From positions 62,001 to 126,000 of the forward strand of contig NZ_JACJOU010000026.1 in the NCBI RefSeq assembly GCF_014695725.1: a DNA stretch of 64,000 bases, in the 5' to 3' direction. Of the stretch, positions 16,253-27,800 are shown piece after piece (the stretch's first letter is position 1; each line of letters starts with the position of its first letter). The DNA is from Microcoleus sp. FACHB-672. Lineage in GTDB: Bacteria > Cyanobacteriota > Cyanobacteriia > Cyanobacteriales > Oscillatoriaceae. The translations under genes were made by a program, and so were the position numbers. The notes under the pieces are model-generated. The model saw only the letters and a program-made list of their open reading frames with translations, was not told where the DNA came from and searched no databases.

Positions 16253-18124
16253 TTAGCCCAATCTTGCTCCTTCTACCTCTAAGGAGTATAAATAGCCTTG
16301 GTCATTAACACGCGTGGCAATCGCTAACCCGTTTGCGCCCCAACCGGCAATTGCTAAGGGTGCCTTCGTTCCCTTCAATGTTCCCACGCGCCGCCCTTGG
16401 AGATCGAGAAACAAAATTTCACCTTGAGCATTTGCTATAACGCACCCGCCTTGAACCGCCGCCCAGCACACCGGCACAGTTTCTAAGGGAATGCGCGTCA
16501 TGTGCAAAGGGTGCAGCCGAATTCGCAACACGGTCGGTTTTGGTGTTTGCTCAATCCCAAACAGAGTGTAAGGTTCTTCGGTGAGCGTCCAAAGGCGACC
16601 GTAAGAATTTTCTTTGCAAACCACCGGCAGCGAGAGCGAACCCAACTGTGTGCCGCGACGCGTGTAAACTCTAAACAGCGTTTGATTTTTTTTCAGGTCT
16701 TGCCAAACGGCTAGCAGATGCCGCCGGTCGAGAAACATGATTTCTGGCAAAGTTTCCTCACCCAAAGCCAGCATCCTCACCGGCAACTGTGACAGTTCGT
16801 CGGGTTTGGCGCTTTGCAATGCTGCCAGGGAGTAAAATCGCAACTGTCCTCCCATTGCGACTGCCAACCATCGGCTATCGAGATCAATCGCAGCTTTGTA
16901 GGCAGATGAGGCACCGGCATGGTCACCCAAGCTTTCCTGATCCGGCATCCCCAAATTTAAGAGAGATCGCGGCTGCCACTCATCGGCACCCAACCAGTAA
17001 AGTTGTTGGAGAGTATGAACTAAGCAGCCTTGGGATTGGGGCTGCAATTGGGTTACAGGAGCCGGTAAGCTGACTTTAATCAGTGGTTGGCGGTTTGCCG
17101 GCCAGATTCGCACCTCTGTCGCCAGCGCCCCGTAAACAAAGGTTTCTGATGAGGCTAAGCAGGTTAAAGGTGCCGGTAAAAGCGCTCGATTCGCTCCGGG
17201 TAATGGCTTGATAATGACCGATTCATGCACGTCGTCTAAAGGCAGTCGGCGATCTTTAAATTTTTTAACGAGAGGATCTTCCATCGCCTGTCGCAACGCT
17301 TTAGCCATTTCAGCCGCTGTGGTAAACCGGCGGGCGGGCAGTTTTTCCAAAGACTGTTTCACAATTGCCTGCAACGATTGGGGAATGGTTGTCGGCAACT
17401 CTAAGCGCTGATTCATGTGCGCCCACATCAGCTTGCCTGGATAGCCGGTAAATGGACGCTGCCCAATTAAAAGTTCAAATAGTAAAATTCCCACGGCATA
17501 GACATCTGATGCCGGTGAATAAAGGCCGTAAAATCGTTCGGGTGCCATGTATGCCGGTGAACCCATCGAGGCATCTGGGGAAGGCACACCGCGAGGTGCA
17601 CTCTTTGCCTCGCGCACTCGCTGGGCGATGCCAAAGTCAGACAGTCGCGGCAACCAGCCGGCATTCCCCAAATTTAAAAGAATATTTTCCGGTTTAATAT
17701 CGCAGTGAATAATCCCTCGCTGATGGCTGTAATCTAATCCAGCTAAAATGCCAATTGCCAGACGCAAGCCTTCTCCTAAATTTAGGGCGCTGTCTTGTTC
17801 TAGTAAGCTGCGGAGTGTTCCTCCCTCGCAATAGTCCATTACCAAATACCGGCCTGTTGCCGTGTGTTCTAAGGCTTGGCAAGCAACAATATTGGGATGT
17901 TGCAGGGTAAGCAGCGATCCGAGTTCTTGTAAAAATTTATGGGTGGGTGCGCGTTGGTGGCTGAGTTCTTTGAGGGCAACTAACTGGCCGGTTGTGCGAT
18001 CAATGCCGCAAAAAACTCGCCCAAATTGGCCTTGACCGATGAGTCCGATAATGCCGTACTTAGAGTGCTGCGGTACGATTTTGTGGGCCGGCGTTCGATG
18101 CAGAGTCAAGTCCTTCACCTTCAT
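16253..18124 (-). CDS. Ser/Thr protein kinase, SpkG-like
   Basis: The N-terminal kinase domain (about residues 22-290) has G-loop GQGQFGRV, Lys52 in VALKEL, catalytic HCDIKPEN (Asp142; Cys replaces Arg of HRD), SDFG (Asp163) and GSPAYMAPERFYG. It therefore looks active. The C-terminal half (about 310-623) is made of repeated beta-rich segments such as WLAVAMGGQLRFYSL and GCVIANAQGEILFLDLQGR, resembling a propeller sensor domain. There is no membrane helix. In Synechocystis, SpkG (slr0152) closes the slr0144-slr0152 PSII assembly operon; here the kinase sits by a phycobilisome-like globin, so I infer the same class. Orthology is not proven. Confidence 0.85.
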   Translation of the reverse strand: MKVKDLTLHRTPAHKIVPQHSKYGIIGLIGQGQFGRVFCGIDRTTGQLVALKELSHQRAPTHKFLQELGSLLTLQHPNIVACQALEHTATGRYLVMDYCEGGTLRSLLEQDSALNLGEGLRLAIGILAGLDYSHQRGIIHCDIKPENILLNLGNAGWLPRLSDFGIAQRVREAKSAPRGVPSPDASMGSPAYMAPERFYGLYSPASDVYAVGILLFELLIGQRPFTGYPGKLMWAHMNQRLELPTTIPQSLQAIVKQSLEKLPARRFTTAAEMAKALRQAMEDPLVKKFKDRRLPLDDVHESVIIKPLPGANRALLPAPLTCLASSETFVYGALATEVRIWPANRQPLIKVSLPAPVTQLQPQSQGCLVHTLQQLYWLGADEWQPRSLLNLGMPDQESLGDHAGASSAYKAAIDLDSRWLAVAMGGQLRFYSLAALQSAKPDELSQLPVRMLALGEETLPEIMFLDRRHLLAVWQDLKKNQTLFRVYTRRGTQLGSLSLPVVCKENSYGRLWTLTEEPYTLFGIEQTPKPTVLRIRLHPLHMTRIPLETVPVCWAAVQGGCVIANAQGEILFLDLQGRRVGTLKGTKAPLAIAGWGANGLAIATRVNDQGYLYSLEVEGARLG

Positions 18125-18365
18125 TATCCTTCCCCGCTTTGGGTCGGTAGGTAGACATCAATAAACGCCACAGGTTTCGGTTTAATGCCCCATGCCCTTT
18201 CCCTCGTCTGCGGTGAATTATTATATCTCTTTTCCTCCGCCCGGTTGATGCGTCCCTCACAGACTAGGCTGTTTTCTTTGAGGTTATTCAACTTCACAGA
18301 ATTCAACTGGAATACAGTTGAAAATCACAGTCTTTAAGGAAGTGTAGAGATTAGGCTTTTGGCAT

Positions 18366-20615
18366 TTATCCCTTAACCCCATTCGCCACAATTCCTAAGA
18401 TTGAAGCCCCAGAAATTTTTAATCCATCTAATGATTTGCTCAGCATCGAGCGGTCTGTTTTGTCAAGCCCCACAACCATCACGATTCCATCAGTATGAGC
18501 GGCTAAAATATTACCGTCTGCTAAGCCGATAAGGGGGGGCGTATCATAAATAACCAAGTCGAAAAACGCTTGAAATTGCTCCATTAAATAAAGCATTTTT
18601 TTCGATGAAAGCAGTTTGATTGGGTCGGGTGCCAACGAGCCGGCGCTCAGCACAAATAGGTTATCCTCCCACCAGGATGCTTCATCGCTGCCGGTGTTTT
18701 GAGATCGCTGGATTACATCATTCAGCCCAATATCTGTTGCAATCGCATCGCTGAGACCTCGCTCGTTTGACAAGCCTAATTTTGTATGAATTTTTGGAGA
18801 GCGCAGATCCGCATCCACCAGCAAGACACGCTGCCCGATTGCGGCTGCTGCTTGTGCCAAATGGATCGCTACTGTAGACTTTCCATCACCTGATGCCGCC
18901 GATCCAATTGCAAAAGAGCGAATCGGCGTATGAGGACTCAGCAACCGGATATTGGTATATAAAGTTCGGAAAGCTTCCAAAACTGGAGAAGCCATGTATT
19001 GCTGTTGAGCAGTAGCCGCGTTTCCCAGCATCAAACTCGGTCCGCCGGCTCCCTTGCCTAAACCGGAAGTTGCGGGAACCGCAGCGCTTTTCTGAAGGCT
19101 TTTTGCAAATGGAATAACCCCTAGTAATGGCAGTTTCGTTGCTGCTTTCGCTTCTTCCGGAGTGTGGAATACTGTGTTCAGCACCTCTACCAAAAAGCCC
19201 ACGACAATGCCTAATAAACTGCACAGAATGATCGCTAAAATTAACTGTTTCTTTGTTTCTTTAATGGTGGCCGGTATTAGCCATCCCCTACCATCTTTCG
19301 GGATTTTAGGTGGATCGATTAATACCCAAGGCTCTTGTTTCTGAGCCGCATCGATTCGCAAGGCTTCTAGTTTGGATAAAAGTTGCTGTAGACTCTTGGT
19401 GACAACTTCTAACTCACTTTGTAAAGCAACATACTGACGCGTATTGGCCGCATAATCAGTAATTCTTAGATCTAACCTTTGTTCAGATTCAGCCAGCGAT
19501 TGATCACGAGCTTCCAAGTCGCGGATGCTCATGGCAACTTTGGCCATGATGACATTTTTGGCTTCTTGATTCACCATCGACATTAATTGTTTCTCTTTAT
19601 CGCGCAGAGCGCGAACGGGGGCGCTATCCTCCCGATATCTGGCTCGCTTCATTGCTAGCTCAGTGTTGACTTTCTGGAGCTGGCCGAGTAAAGTTTCGTA
19701 GGCTTTAGGCTCAGTCATAATAATTGCTAGACCATCGCTTTCATCTAGCTGTCTTTGCAAATTTTCGTAGCTGGCTCGCTGTGAGTCTAGTTGAGTTCGG
19801 ATATCTACGCGATCATTCTGAATGGATTGCCCTTGCTCAGTTAGGGATCTTCCCTCCAAGGCAGGGTCGAGTAAGTTAGTATTCGCTCGCAGTTGTTGCA
19901 TTTGGGCTTGAAGCCGGTCAACTCGCTCCTGCTGGGAAGGCAACTTGCTCTCAATAAATTGAATTCCTTGATTAATACTGATTAGGCGTTGCTGAAGACT
20001 GTAGTCTAAATATTCTTTAGCAAGGTTTTCTAATACATACACAACTTTTTTCGGATCTGGATCGGTATATTCAACAGCTAAAATTTTGGTGCCTTGCTGT
20101 TTGCCATCTTTTAAAAAAGTGCTGCGGCTAATCACCAAGTTTTCTATAAGTGAACTATAAGTTAATTTTGGATACTGTTTTTGTAGTTTTTCAATCACCG
20201 GCATCATAATTTTTGGACTTCTTAAAACTCGAATTTGAGTTTCATAATCCAAAAAACTACTTTCTTCTGTTCTTTTATCTAAACTTTCTGAGTTGCCATT
20301 TTGAGCCAGCAAAAATTGCTTGGCTAAGCGATCTTCAGCAGTCGGGGCTTCAACTAAAAGTTTAAAGGAGCCTTCATACTGAAGTACAATTTGGCGCGAA
20401 CTCGATAATATTAAACTCCCTGCAGCCGCACTCAAGGCGATGGCAACACCAGCCATCACAAAGAATCTTCGCCGAACGACGCCGAACACCCAAAATAAAT
20501 CTAACTTCTCGGTGGCCCCTCCCTCAGACGCCTCGGCGTCAAACTGAGGCGGAAATTGATGCGGCTTGCCCTTAGCTTTAGCTGAAAATGCCTTAAATTC
20601 GTGTTCAGTATCCAT
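18366..20615 (-). CDS. Polysaccharide co-polymerase / BY-kinase (Wzc-type)
   Basis: This protein controls chain length and export of extracellular polysaccharide. It has an N-terminal Wzz domain, two membrane helices (near FFVMAGVAIALSAAAGSLIL and LILAIILCSLLGIVVGFLVEV) flanking a long coiled periplasmic part, and a C-terminal ATPase. The ATPase has Walker A GSAASGDGKST, Walker A' VLLVDADLRSP and Walker B LVIYDTPP. The chain ends at NGVKG without the tyrosine-rich tail of classical Wzc, so self-phosphorylation is uncertain. ATG 20615 (MDTEHEF) is preferred to TTG 20657. It is divergent from the Wza gene across a 1-kb gap. Confidence 0.9.
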   Translation of the reverse strand: MDTEHEFKAFSAKAKGKPHQFPPQFDAEASEGGATEKLDLFWVFGVVRRRFFVMAGVAIALSAAAGSLILSSSRQIVLQYEGSFKLLVEAPTAEDRLAKQFLLAQNGNSESLDKRTEESSFLDYETQIRVLRSPKIMMPVIEKLQKQYPKLTYSSLIENLVISRSTFLKDGKQQGTKILAVEYTDPDPKKVVYVLENLAKEYLDYSLQQRLISINQGIQFIESKLPSQQERVDRLQAQMQQLRANTNLLDPALEGRSLTEQGQSIQNDRVDIRTQLDSQRASYENLQRQLDESDGLAIIMTEPKAYETLLGQLQKVNTELAMKRARYREDSAPVRALRDKEKQLMSMVNQEAKNVIMAKVAMSIRDLEARDQSLAESEQRLDLRITDYAANTRQYVALQSELEVVTKSLQQLLSKLEALRIDAAQKQEPWVLIDPPKIPKDGRGWLIPATIKETKKQLILAIILCSLLGIVVGFLVEVLNTVFHTPEEAKAATKLPLLGVIPFAKSLQKSAAVPATSGLGKGAGGPSLMLGNAATAQQQYMASPVLEAFRTLYTNIRLLSPHTPIRSFAIGSAASGDGKSTVAIHLAQAAAAIGQRVLLVDADLRSPKIHTKLGLSNERGLSDAIATDIGLNDVIQRSQNTGSDEASWWEDNLFVLSAGSLAPDPIKLLSSKKMLYLMEQFQAFFDLVIYDTPPLIGLADGNILAAHTDGIVMVVGLDKTDRSMLSKSLDGLKISGASILGIVANGVKG

Positions 20616-21670
20616 TTTAGTTTGGCGATTATTGCTAGAAGTTACCGCTCCGAACAAATCCTAAACGGAAGTCTTTCTATTTTTCCTCAAATTCTAAATC
20701 GTGATACAAAATTTAACATTTAAACTTATACGGAGCGTGCTATTACATCGAAATCATCAATACAGGCTTTGTACCTTTAGTCCGTGCGGCAGAGAGAAGA
20801 ACGTCATTTTATGCCCTCACTTCTGTTGCTAAACCGGCACATCACCTACACCCGTTAAAGTAGCTTAGCATCACTCACAGACTGGCCTTTGTTAGACCAG
20901 CAGCACCCTGATAGCGGTGTTGGGGGGAGATTTGGGGATTGTAGGAGCTAGAACGTTTGACCCGTGACGGACAAGTTAACAGTCTGAAAATTTTATCGCA
21001 GACCCAGTAATATTGTGCTGCCTACTTTTAATAGTATGCCCGTGTTTGTGAAGTTTTGCACACTGCACAAGGGACACTTCCTCACGGTCGAGAAAAGGTT
21101 GAGCGCCGGCAGATCAATCGTGTTCTTCTATTTTACTATGTTAAAGTTCTCCATTCTCCTTCTAAATTTTTGCCTCGTCCGTCATTTTTTCTGACCCGGT
21201 TCACTTGATCTGGCATCTGAGGGCAAAAGGAATCGAGTTCCAGCCTGCTCACCCAAAGTCTGGGATGAGGTCATTTGAAAGTTTTCTCTCGGACTTTTAT
21301 TGCATTTTCGCTCAGGCAGGGAAGAACTTGCCAATTTTAAGAGGCTTGTTTAACAACCGATCAATTGTTTGAGTAAGGATCTAAATCTGCGCTAAGATTG
21401 ACGACCGGCAACCTCTACTATAGAAGCAATCTTAAAAATATTTAGGTACTTTTACGGTTATTGAAGAGTGCTGTGCTGAGGTTGATAAATATGGCTAAAA
21501 TTTAGAAGCTATGTTTAGCAGAGTTTGGGTGTACTCAAGTCTGTATTTAAAATCAACGGGTCGGCAATTAACAAAAGTTTGAGAATTCACGGGTGCTGCT
21601 TGAGAGTTTTGACATGGGTAAGAAAATGGCCGCAGCGCCTATAAATAATCGTTGAGGCACTAAGTAGCGT
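20616..21670. other. 1-kb noncoding region between divergent wzc and wza genes
   Basis: No convincing coding frame is present. It must hold promoters for both directions and may include a long leader for the export genes. One weak candidate on the plus strand is TTGACG (21398-21403) with TATAGA (21419-21424), a 15-base spacer. I found no known riboswitch or tRNA by eye. Confidence 0.45.
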
Positions 21671-23131
21671 ATGGTTTATGTTAATTTTTTCAAACAAATC
21701 ACCCTGCCGGTGGTCAGTTTGACCCTTGTGGCGGTGGCATTCATGGCCTCTCCATTTCCTAGTATCGCTCAAGTGTCGGAAGACGCAGACGCTGCCGGTT
21801 TTTCATCAGGAACCGCTTACAAATTAGGCGGCGGGGATCGCATTCTGATTGAGATCGTGGAAGTTCCCGAATTAAGCGGGGAGTACGAAATTTTGTCAGA
21901 TGGAAGCGTTGTTTTGCGGCTTGCCGGCAGTGTGGATGTCAGGGGGATGACCCTAGAACAAGCAGCCGCAGCCATTACAGCGAAATACGAAAGCGTTCTT
22001 AACGAGCCGGTGATTTCAGTAACTCTGTCTGCCATTCGTCCCCTTAATGTTGGCGTCACTGGCGAAGTCACCCGTCCAGGAATTTACTCATTAAATCTAA
22101 TTCCTGGCGTAGGTGTCAGACCTGGGGTTCAGTATCCAACGGTGACTCAGGCAATAGAAAAGGCTGGAGGAATTACACAAGCGGCGAATATTCGAGAGGT
22201 TCAAGTGCGCCGGCCTCAAAGATCCGGGCCAGATCGAATTATTAATATTAATCTGTGGGAAATGTTGCAGGGTGGCGATTACAGTCGAGATATGATTTTG
22301 CAGGATGGAGACGCGATTTTTATCCCCTCATCAACTAGCACCAACTTAGCAGAAGCCCGTCAAATTGCAACCGCTAGTTTTTCACAACAGTCCGAGCAAC
22401 CCCGCACTGTGACGGTGGTGGGTGAAGTTTACACTCCCGGAAGTTATGTGGTCATTGGCGGAAACACCACGTTAGATTTGAGAAACCAAGGTTTACCTAC
22501 TGTCACTCGTGCAATTCAGCTAGCAGGAGGAATTAAACCGTTAGCGGATATCCGCCAAGTCCAGTTGCGCCGGCCTACAAAAGCCGGCGGAGAACAAGTC
22601 ATTAATGTCAATCTTTGGCAGCTCTTACAGACAGGTGATACGACTCAAGACACAATTGTGCAAGACGGAGATACGATTATTATTCCTACGGTAACTGAAG
22701 TTAATCCAGCAGAAGCCGCTGACTTAGCCACGGCTAATTTTTCTCCAACTGCTATTAGAGTTTATGTCGTGGGAGAAGTGAGAGTGGGGGGAGCCGGCTC
22801 AGTTTTACAAGTTCCCGCCAATACCACTTTAAATCAAGCTTTGTTATCTGGAGGATTCGGTTACGATAATCCGAGAGCGCGTAGAGATAGCGTTAAACTC
22901 ATTCGCCTGAATCCTGATGGCACTGTTGCCGAACGTGAAGTGAGTGTTGATTTAACGCAAGGAATTAATGATCAAACAAATCCTTTGCTTCGCAATAACG
23001 ATATCATCGTTATAGAGCGAAATCGGATGACAGCATTTTCAGACCGGCTCGGTTCTGCAATTGATCCCATTGTTAAAGTTTACCCGCTGTTTAATTTTTT
23101 AGGAGTGTTGCGCTCACTCTTCAGATTTTAG
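21671..23131 (+). CDS. Polysaccharide export outer-membrane protein (Wza-like)
   Basis: The N-terminus is a signal peptide (hydrophobic ITLPVVSLTLVAVAFMA, cleavage near SIAQ), so it is exported. A Poly_export domain follows (YKLGGGDRILIEIVEVPELSGEYEILSDG). Then come three SLBB-type repeats; two are closely alike, sharing VTQAIEKAGGI/VTRAIQLAGGI, VRRP/LRRP, NLWEMLQ/NLWQLLQ and QDGDAIFIPS/QDGDTIIIPT. It would form the outer-membrane channel for exopolysaccharide. There is no lipobox Cys. The ATG at 21671 is followed by the O-antigen-ligase-type gene 186 bases downstream. Confidence 0.92.
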   Translation: MVYVNFFKQITLPVVSLTLVAVAFMASPFPSIAQVSEDADAAGFSSGTAYKLGGGDRILIEIVEVPELSGEYEILSDGSVVLRLAGSVDVRGMTLEQAAAAITAKYESVLNEPVISVTLSAIRPLNVGVTGEVTRPGIYSLNLIPGVGVRPGVQYPTVTQAIEKAGGITQAANIREVQVRRPQRSGPDRIININLWEMLQGGDYSRDMILQDGDAIFIPSSTSTNLAEARQIATASFSQQSEQPRTVTVVGEVYTPGSYVVIGGNTTLDLRNQGLPTVTRAIQLAGGIKPLADIRQVQLRRPTKAGGEQVINVNLWQLLQTGDTTQDTIVQDGDTIIIPTVTEVNPAEAADLATANFSPTAIRVYVVGEVRVGGAGSVLQVPANTTLNQALLSGGFGYDNPRARRDSVKLIRLNPDGTVAEREVSVDLTQGINDQTNPLLRNNDIIVIERNRMTAFSDRLGSAIDPIVKVYPLFNFLGVLRSLFRF

Positions 23132-23317
23132 TTAACGTTGGGTGATTCAAGTTCAACAGACAACTAATTTGAAAGTTAGACAGAAGAATTGCTCAACATT
23201 TTCTAGCTACTAAAGGAAAGGCTGTCATTCTCAAACGAGCCGGTTTTGCTAATAGCGAAACGGAAAAAATAATGGGCAGCCTTGGCAAAGTTTTATTAGC
23301 GATCAATAACAAAAAAT

Positions 23318-24718
23318 ATGAAAGCCATTCAAATCATGATTTTCCGCAGTCCCTTGCTGACTGCAATTCTGGCTGGATTTTTAATTATCTTAATTGCTTT
23401 ATTATTTCATTCTTCCAGTTACAAGAAAATTTCTTACTATTACCAAAGAGGATTTGCAATTTTATTTTTATTCCTGTCGCCGGCTTTAGAGGGAAGACCC
23501 CCGTTAAATTACTTGCACCCAACCAAGCTGGCCGAGACGAACAAAACAAATATGCATTACCTCTGGATTCCTTTTATGGTCTTCTGTTGCCTTATTTTAT
23601 TTCCTAGAATTAGTCATTTTTTTAAATATTCAATCAGTATTTTTTCCTTACTTTTATCAAAAAATCCATGTTTTTGGATTTACGCAACCCTGCCATTTTT
23701 CTCAATGTTTTGGTCAGAAACTCCTGAGATCGCCTTTGACCACTTTTTAGGCTACATATTAATCACGCCGATTGCGATTTACTTGGCTGTGCAATATGAT
23801 TGGCAAGACCTCGCCCGGTTTATGCGTTGGAGCCATATTATGCTAGGCATAGGTAGTTACATCCACCAACGACCCGGTAGTGTGGTTGATTGGTCGGGTT
23901 TAACAAAATCCAAAAATAAACTGGGTGGCATTATGTGTTTATCCACAGCCTTTTGGTATGTCAATTACTCCCAGGCTGTACAGAGTAAGGCAAGCCGCTG
24001 GTTGTCTCTTTTGATGACTTTAGTTTCATTTTATTTAATGAGAACCGGCAAATCAGGTGGAGCGCTTGTTGCCGTAATATTATTAATTGGGATGGTATTA
24101 TCGCTTAATTTTATAAAACGTTTAAGTTTTCAATGGGCATTTGCTTGTATTGCAACATTTATCATTATTAGTATTGCCTCAACCCTTGTAATTACAGATA
24201 ACTTAGAAGCCATCGTAGTTGAGGGTTTAGGAAAAGATATGACCTTAACCGGACGTACAGAATTTTGGCCCCAAATCTTCGCACGTGTTGTTGAAAAGCG
24301 CCTCTTATTTGGGTTTGGGTACTACAGTTTTTGGCAACCTGAGCGGGGAATTAACAATCCCGCCAAAGGAATCTTTACTACAACCGGCTTTATTCCCCCC
24401 CACTCCCATAATGGTTATTTAGAAATATTAGTTTATTTTGGCTTGTTTGGATTAATTTTATTTGCGATTTCTTTCGTGATTAATCTTGTCATGGCAGTTC
24501 AGTATTTAATGAAAGAAAGGCTAGAGCTTTCAGCTATACCCATGATATTTTTGATGTATTTAACCTTAAACAATATCACAGAAACCACAATTATTGAACC
24601 AACAAACGTTTGGGTTTATTATGTAATGCTAACAGTACGCTTAAGCATAGACACATCTTTCAACAACACAACAATAGCTCCAAAACCCAAACGACAAACG
24701 CCATCCTTCTCATCCTAA
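23318..24718 (+). CDS. O-antigen ligase/polymerase-like membrane protein (Wzy-type)
   Basis: A 466-residue integral membrane protein with about ten hydrophobic helices. The Wzy_C/O-antigen ligase loop includes LTGRTEFWPQIFARVV, LLFGFGYYSFW and PHSHNGYLEILVYFGLFGLILF, where the HxHNGYLE pattern is diagnostic. Family members polymerise or ligate lipid-linked sugar repeats in the periplasm. The start at ATG 23318 gives a hydrophobic N-terminal helix at once. Between Wza- and GH2-like genes on the same strand, it probably builds the polymer that Wza exports. Confidence 0.88.
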   Translation: MKAIQIMIFRSPLLTAILAGFLIILIALLFHSSSYKKISYYYQRGFAILFLFLSPALEGRPPLNYLHPTKLAETNKTNMHYLWIPFMVFCCLILFPRISHFFKYSISIFSLLLSKNPCFWIYATLPFFSMFWSETPEIAFDHFLGYILITPIAIYLAVQYDWQDLARFMRWSHIMLGIGSYIHQRPGSVVDWSGLTKSKNKLGGIMCLSTAFWYVNYSQAVQSKASRWLSLLMTLVSFYLMRTGKSGGALVAVILLIGMVLSLNFIKRLSFQWAFACIATFIIISIASTLVITDNLEAIVVEGLGKDMTLTGRTEFWPQIFARVVEKRLLFGFGYYSFWQPERGINNPAKGIFTTTGFIPPHSHNGYLEILVYFGLFGLILFAISFVINLVMAVQYLMKERLELSAIPMIFLMYLTLNNITETTIIEPTNVWVYYVMLTVRLSIDTSFNNTTIAPKPKRQTPSFSS

Positions 24719-24866
24719 AACCAACGCAGCTTACCCCAAAAAACTATAACTTTCATAAAAATCTGACACCAACCCTGAACCCATCTGTATTTATCTGTGT
24801 GGATCAGTGGTTAAAAAAATCCAAAAATCTCAACTTTCCTAGAAAACCAGCCAAGCGCCCAAATTC

Positions 24867-27800
24867 GTGATAAAAAAAATAGCCAAAATAATCGGAATAT
24901 TTTTACTAACAATATTTATTTTTGCAGCAATAGGTAGCCAAATTCACAAAGGCAACTCGGCCAATTGCCCTGTCTTGCAAATTGCTAAAAATACAGCTGG
25001 CCAATCCCTTAAAATCCTCAACAGTAAACGAAGCGAAATTTACCTTAACGGCATTTGGGAATTTATCCCCGCACTCGGTGGATCGCAGCAATTGCCACCA
25101 CAAAACGGCTGGGGTTCCATCTGGGTTCCGGGAGATTGGCAGGGCGAAAACCACGCCTCAGTACCCGGACTTATTTCACGGGGAACCGGCACCGCATGGC
25201 AAAACTTTAACGGCAAACAACTCTCAAAAGCCTGGTATCAAAGCACCATCAACATCCCCGCCGAATGGCAAGGACGAACGATCCTGCTTGACCTCACACG
25301 CCTCAGCACCGATGCCGAAGTGTATGTGAACGGCATCCAGTGCGGCCAAATTCAGTGGCCCTACGGCGCAGCAGATATCACCACAGCCGTTAAACCAGGC
25401 AGTAGTGCAGTTTTGAGCCTATTAGTAACCGCTGCCGCTGATGAAAAAGAAAAAGCCGTAATTATGGGGCCAAATGAAATTTATACAACCGAAAGCAAGC
25501 TGGAATCACGTGGATTAATAGGCGAAGTGCGGTTACTCAGCCGGCCTGCAAAATCCCACATCAGCGATGTATTTGTGCAACCATCTACGCGCACAAATCA
25601 AATTAAATTAGACATAGAACTTACCGATATTAACGGGGCCGGCAAAACTGAAATTATTGCCCAAATGCTCAACGAAAAAGGCAAGATTGAGCGAGAATTC
25701 ACCGGCACCACAAACGTCGCAGCTAAAGCAACCCAAACCGTACAAATCGCCTGGGACTGGCCCGATCCGCGACTGTGGGACATTGGCCGGCCCAACCTTT
25801 ATACCCTACGGCTGCAAGTGCGAGGCAGTGGCATTGATGATGAATACGACCAAGAATTTGGCTTCCGTGAATTTTGGATAGAAGGGCGGAAATTTTACTT
25901 AAACGGCACAGAATTGCGCCTGCGACCGATTCTTTACAGTGAAGAATGGGCCAACGGCATCCCCGAAGTTGCGAACCGAACCATCGACAGTTACCTGTGG
26001 GCCGGCTTTAATATCGCTGAACTGTGGCCTTGGAACCACAATGAACGCGGCAAATCGCACTTTCGCGAACTTTTTGCAGGTTTCGCTGACCAAAAAGGGT
26101 TTCCCCTAATCGGGCCGGCATTAGATATGACAAACCTTGCTTGGTCTGGTAAGTGGAAAAACCCAGAAAATCGGGAACGCTGGGAACAGCAAATGACAAC
26201 AGAATTGCGCCGGTATCGCAACCATCCCTCAATTTTATTGTGGGGAAGTAATTCTAATTTTTTCGGCTATAACGATGATCAAAACCCGCGTCGCATTGGC
26301 AAAAAAAAGGTAGAAGGAACCCTCGGAAAAGAAGAAGACAAGCGTTTTCAGGAAATCTTTCCAGTCGGCGAAGCAGTGGTTGCCACGATTAAAAAGTACG
26401 ATCCCACCCGTCCCGTCCTGGTTCATCAAGGGGCCGCTGTTGGCGATGTTTATGCCTTAAACTGCTACTTAAATATGATTCCCCTGCAAGAACGGGAAGA
26501 GTGGCTTTCCCAGTGGACGCAGCAGGGAGATATGCCTTATATGGCTGTGGAATTTGGCACACCCCTGCACACAACCATGATGCGAGGTCGCAAGGGTTTT
26601 GGTAATGCAATTGTCAGTGAACCGCTAATGACTGAGTTCAGCGCGATTTACTTGGGTAAAGAAGCTTACGAATTAGAAGCTCCCGCTTATCGAGCAAAAA
26701 TCCGTGAGTTATTTGTGGGGGATGGCGAGTATAAAAGTTGGCATTTTAACCCGCAACTTGATTTCGCACCGGCATTCCAAAAGTTGCAGCAGTTATTCAT
26801 TACAAATACCTGGCGCAGTTGGCGCACCTTTGGCATGACAGGTGGGATGATTCCCTGGAACAATGGCCACGGCTGGCAGGTTTCAGATGCCGGCAAACAA
26901 AAAATGGATCTTGGCCCTTTTAAACCGGGACGGCGTGGCCCTTACTTGCAGCAGGTACCAAAATCGTTATGGCACGCTTTCCAGATGGAAGCGAATACGA
27001 TCCACCCAGCCGGCATTGCGCTATTAGAAAACAATGGCCCAACATTGGCTTGGATCGCCGGTTCTGAGCCGGCTTTTACGGCAAAAGACCATAGTTTTAA
27101 AGTAGGGGAAACTCTGCAAAAGCAAGTGGTATTGATTAACGATCTTCGGGAAAAGCAAACGTTTTCCTTTGAGTGGCAGGTAACGGTTCAGGGGCAAAAA
27201 GTGGGAAGTGGCCAAAATCAGGGCAGTATCGAGCCGGCACAAACGCTATCTTTTCCCATAGCAGTCGATTTGCCAAAAACCCTGGCGACAGAAAAAGTGG
27301 ATGGAGAAATTCGCCTCAGTGCTCAAATTGGCAGCCGGCAGCATCAAGACCGATTTGCCTTCCGGGTTTTTACTTCGTCTTTAGCCACCGGCAAAGGAGA
27401 AATTGCGGTCTTTGATCCTGCCGGCAAAACCACTAAAATGCTACAACAGATGGGTTATACCGTTGTGCCGTGGGCCGGTTCTGACACTCCCCAGCTTTTA
27501 GTAATCGGTCGTGAAGCATTATCCAGTGAGGACAAGCGGCCTGGAAACTTAGAAGCCTTTGTCCGCAAGGGTGGCAGAGCGATTATTTTTGCTCAAAACC
27601 CGGAATGGTTGCAGCGTACAGGACTGCGCGTTTCTCCCCATCTGAGCCGGCGCGTCTTCCCGGTTGATGAAACGCATCCGGTGGTGAAAGGATTGGATGA
27701 GCTGGATCTGCGGGACTGGCGGGGCGAAAGTTCCCTCGTTGAAGCGTATCCAGACACCACTCAAGGTGGCATGAGGCTGAGTCCCAGCGGGTTGCCGTGG

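Noticed and set aside
23272-23607. Open frame at the start of the Wzy-type gene in another phase
   Set aside because: It overlaps the membrane protein that carries clear Wzy motifs and has no family features itself.
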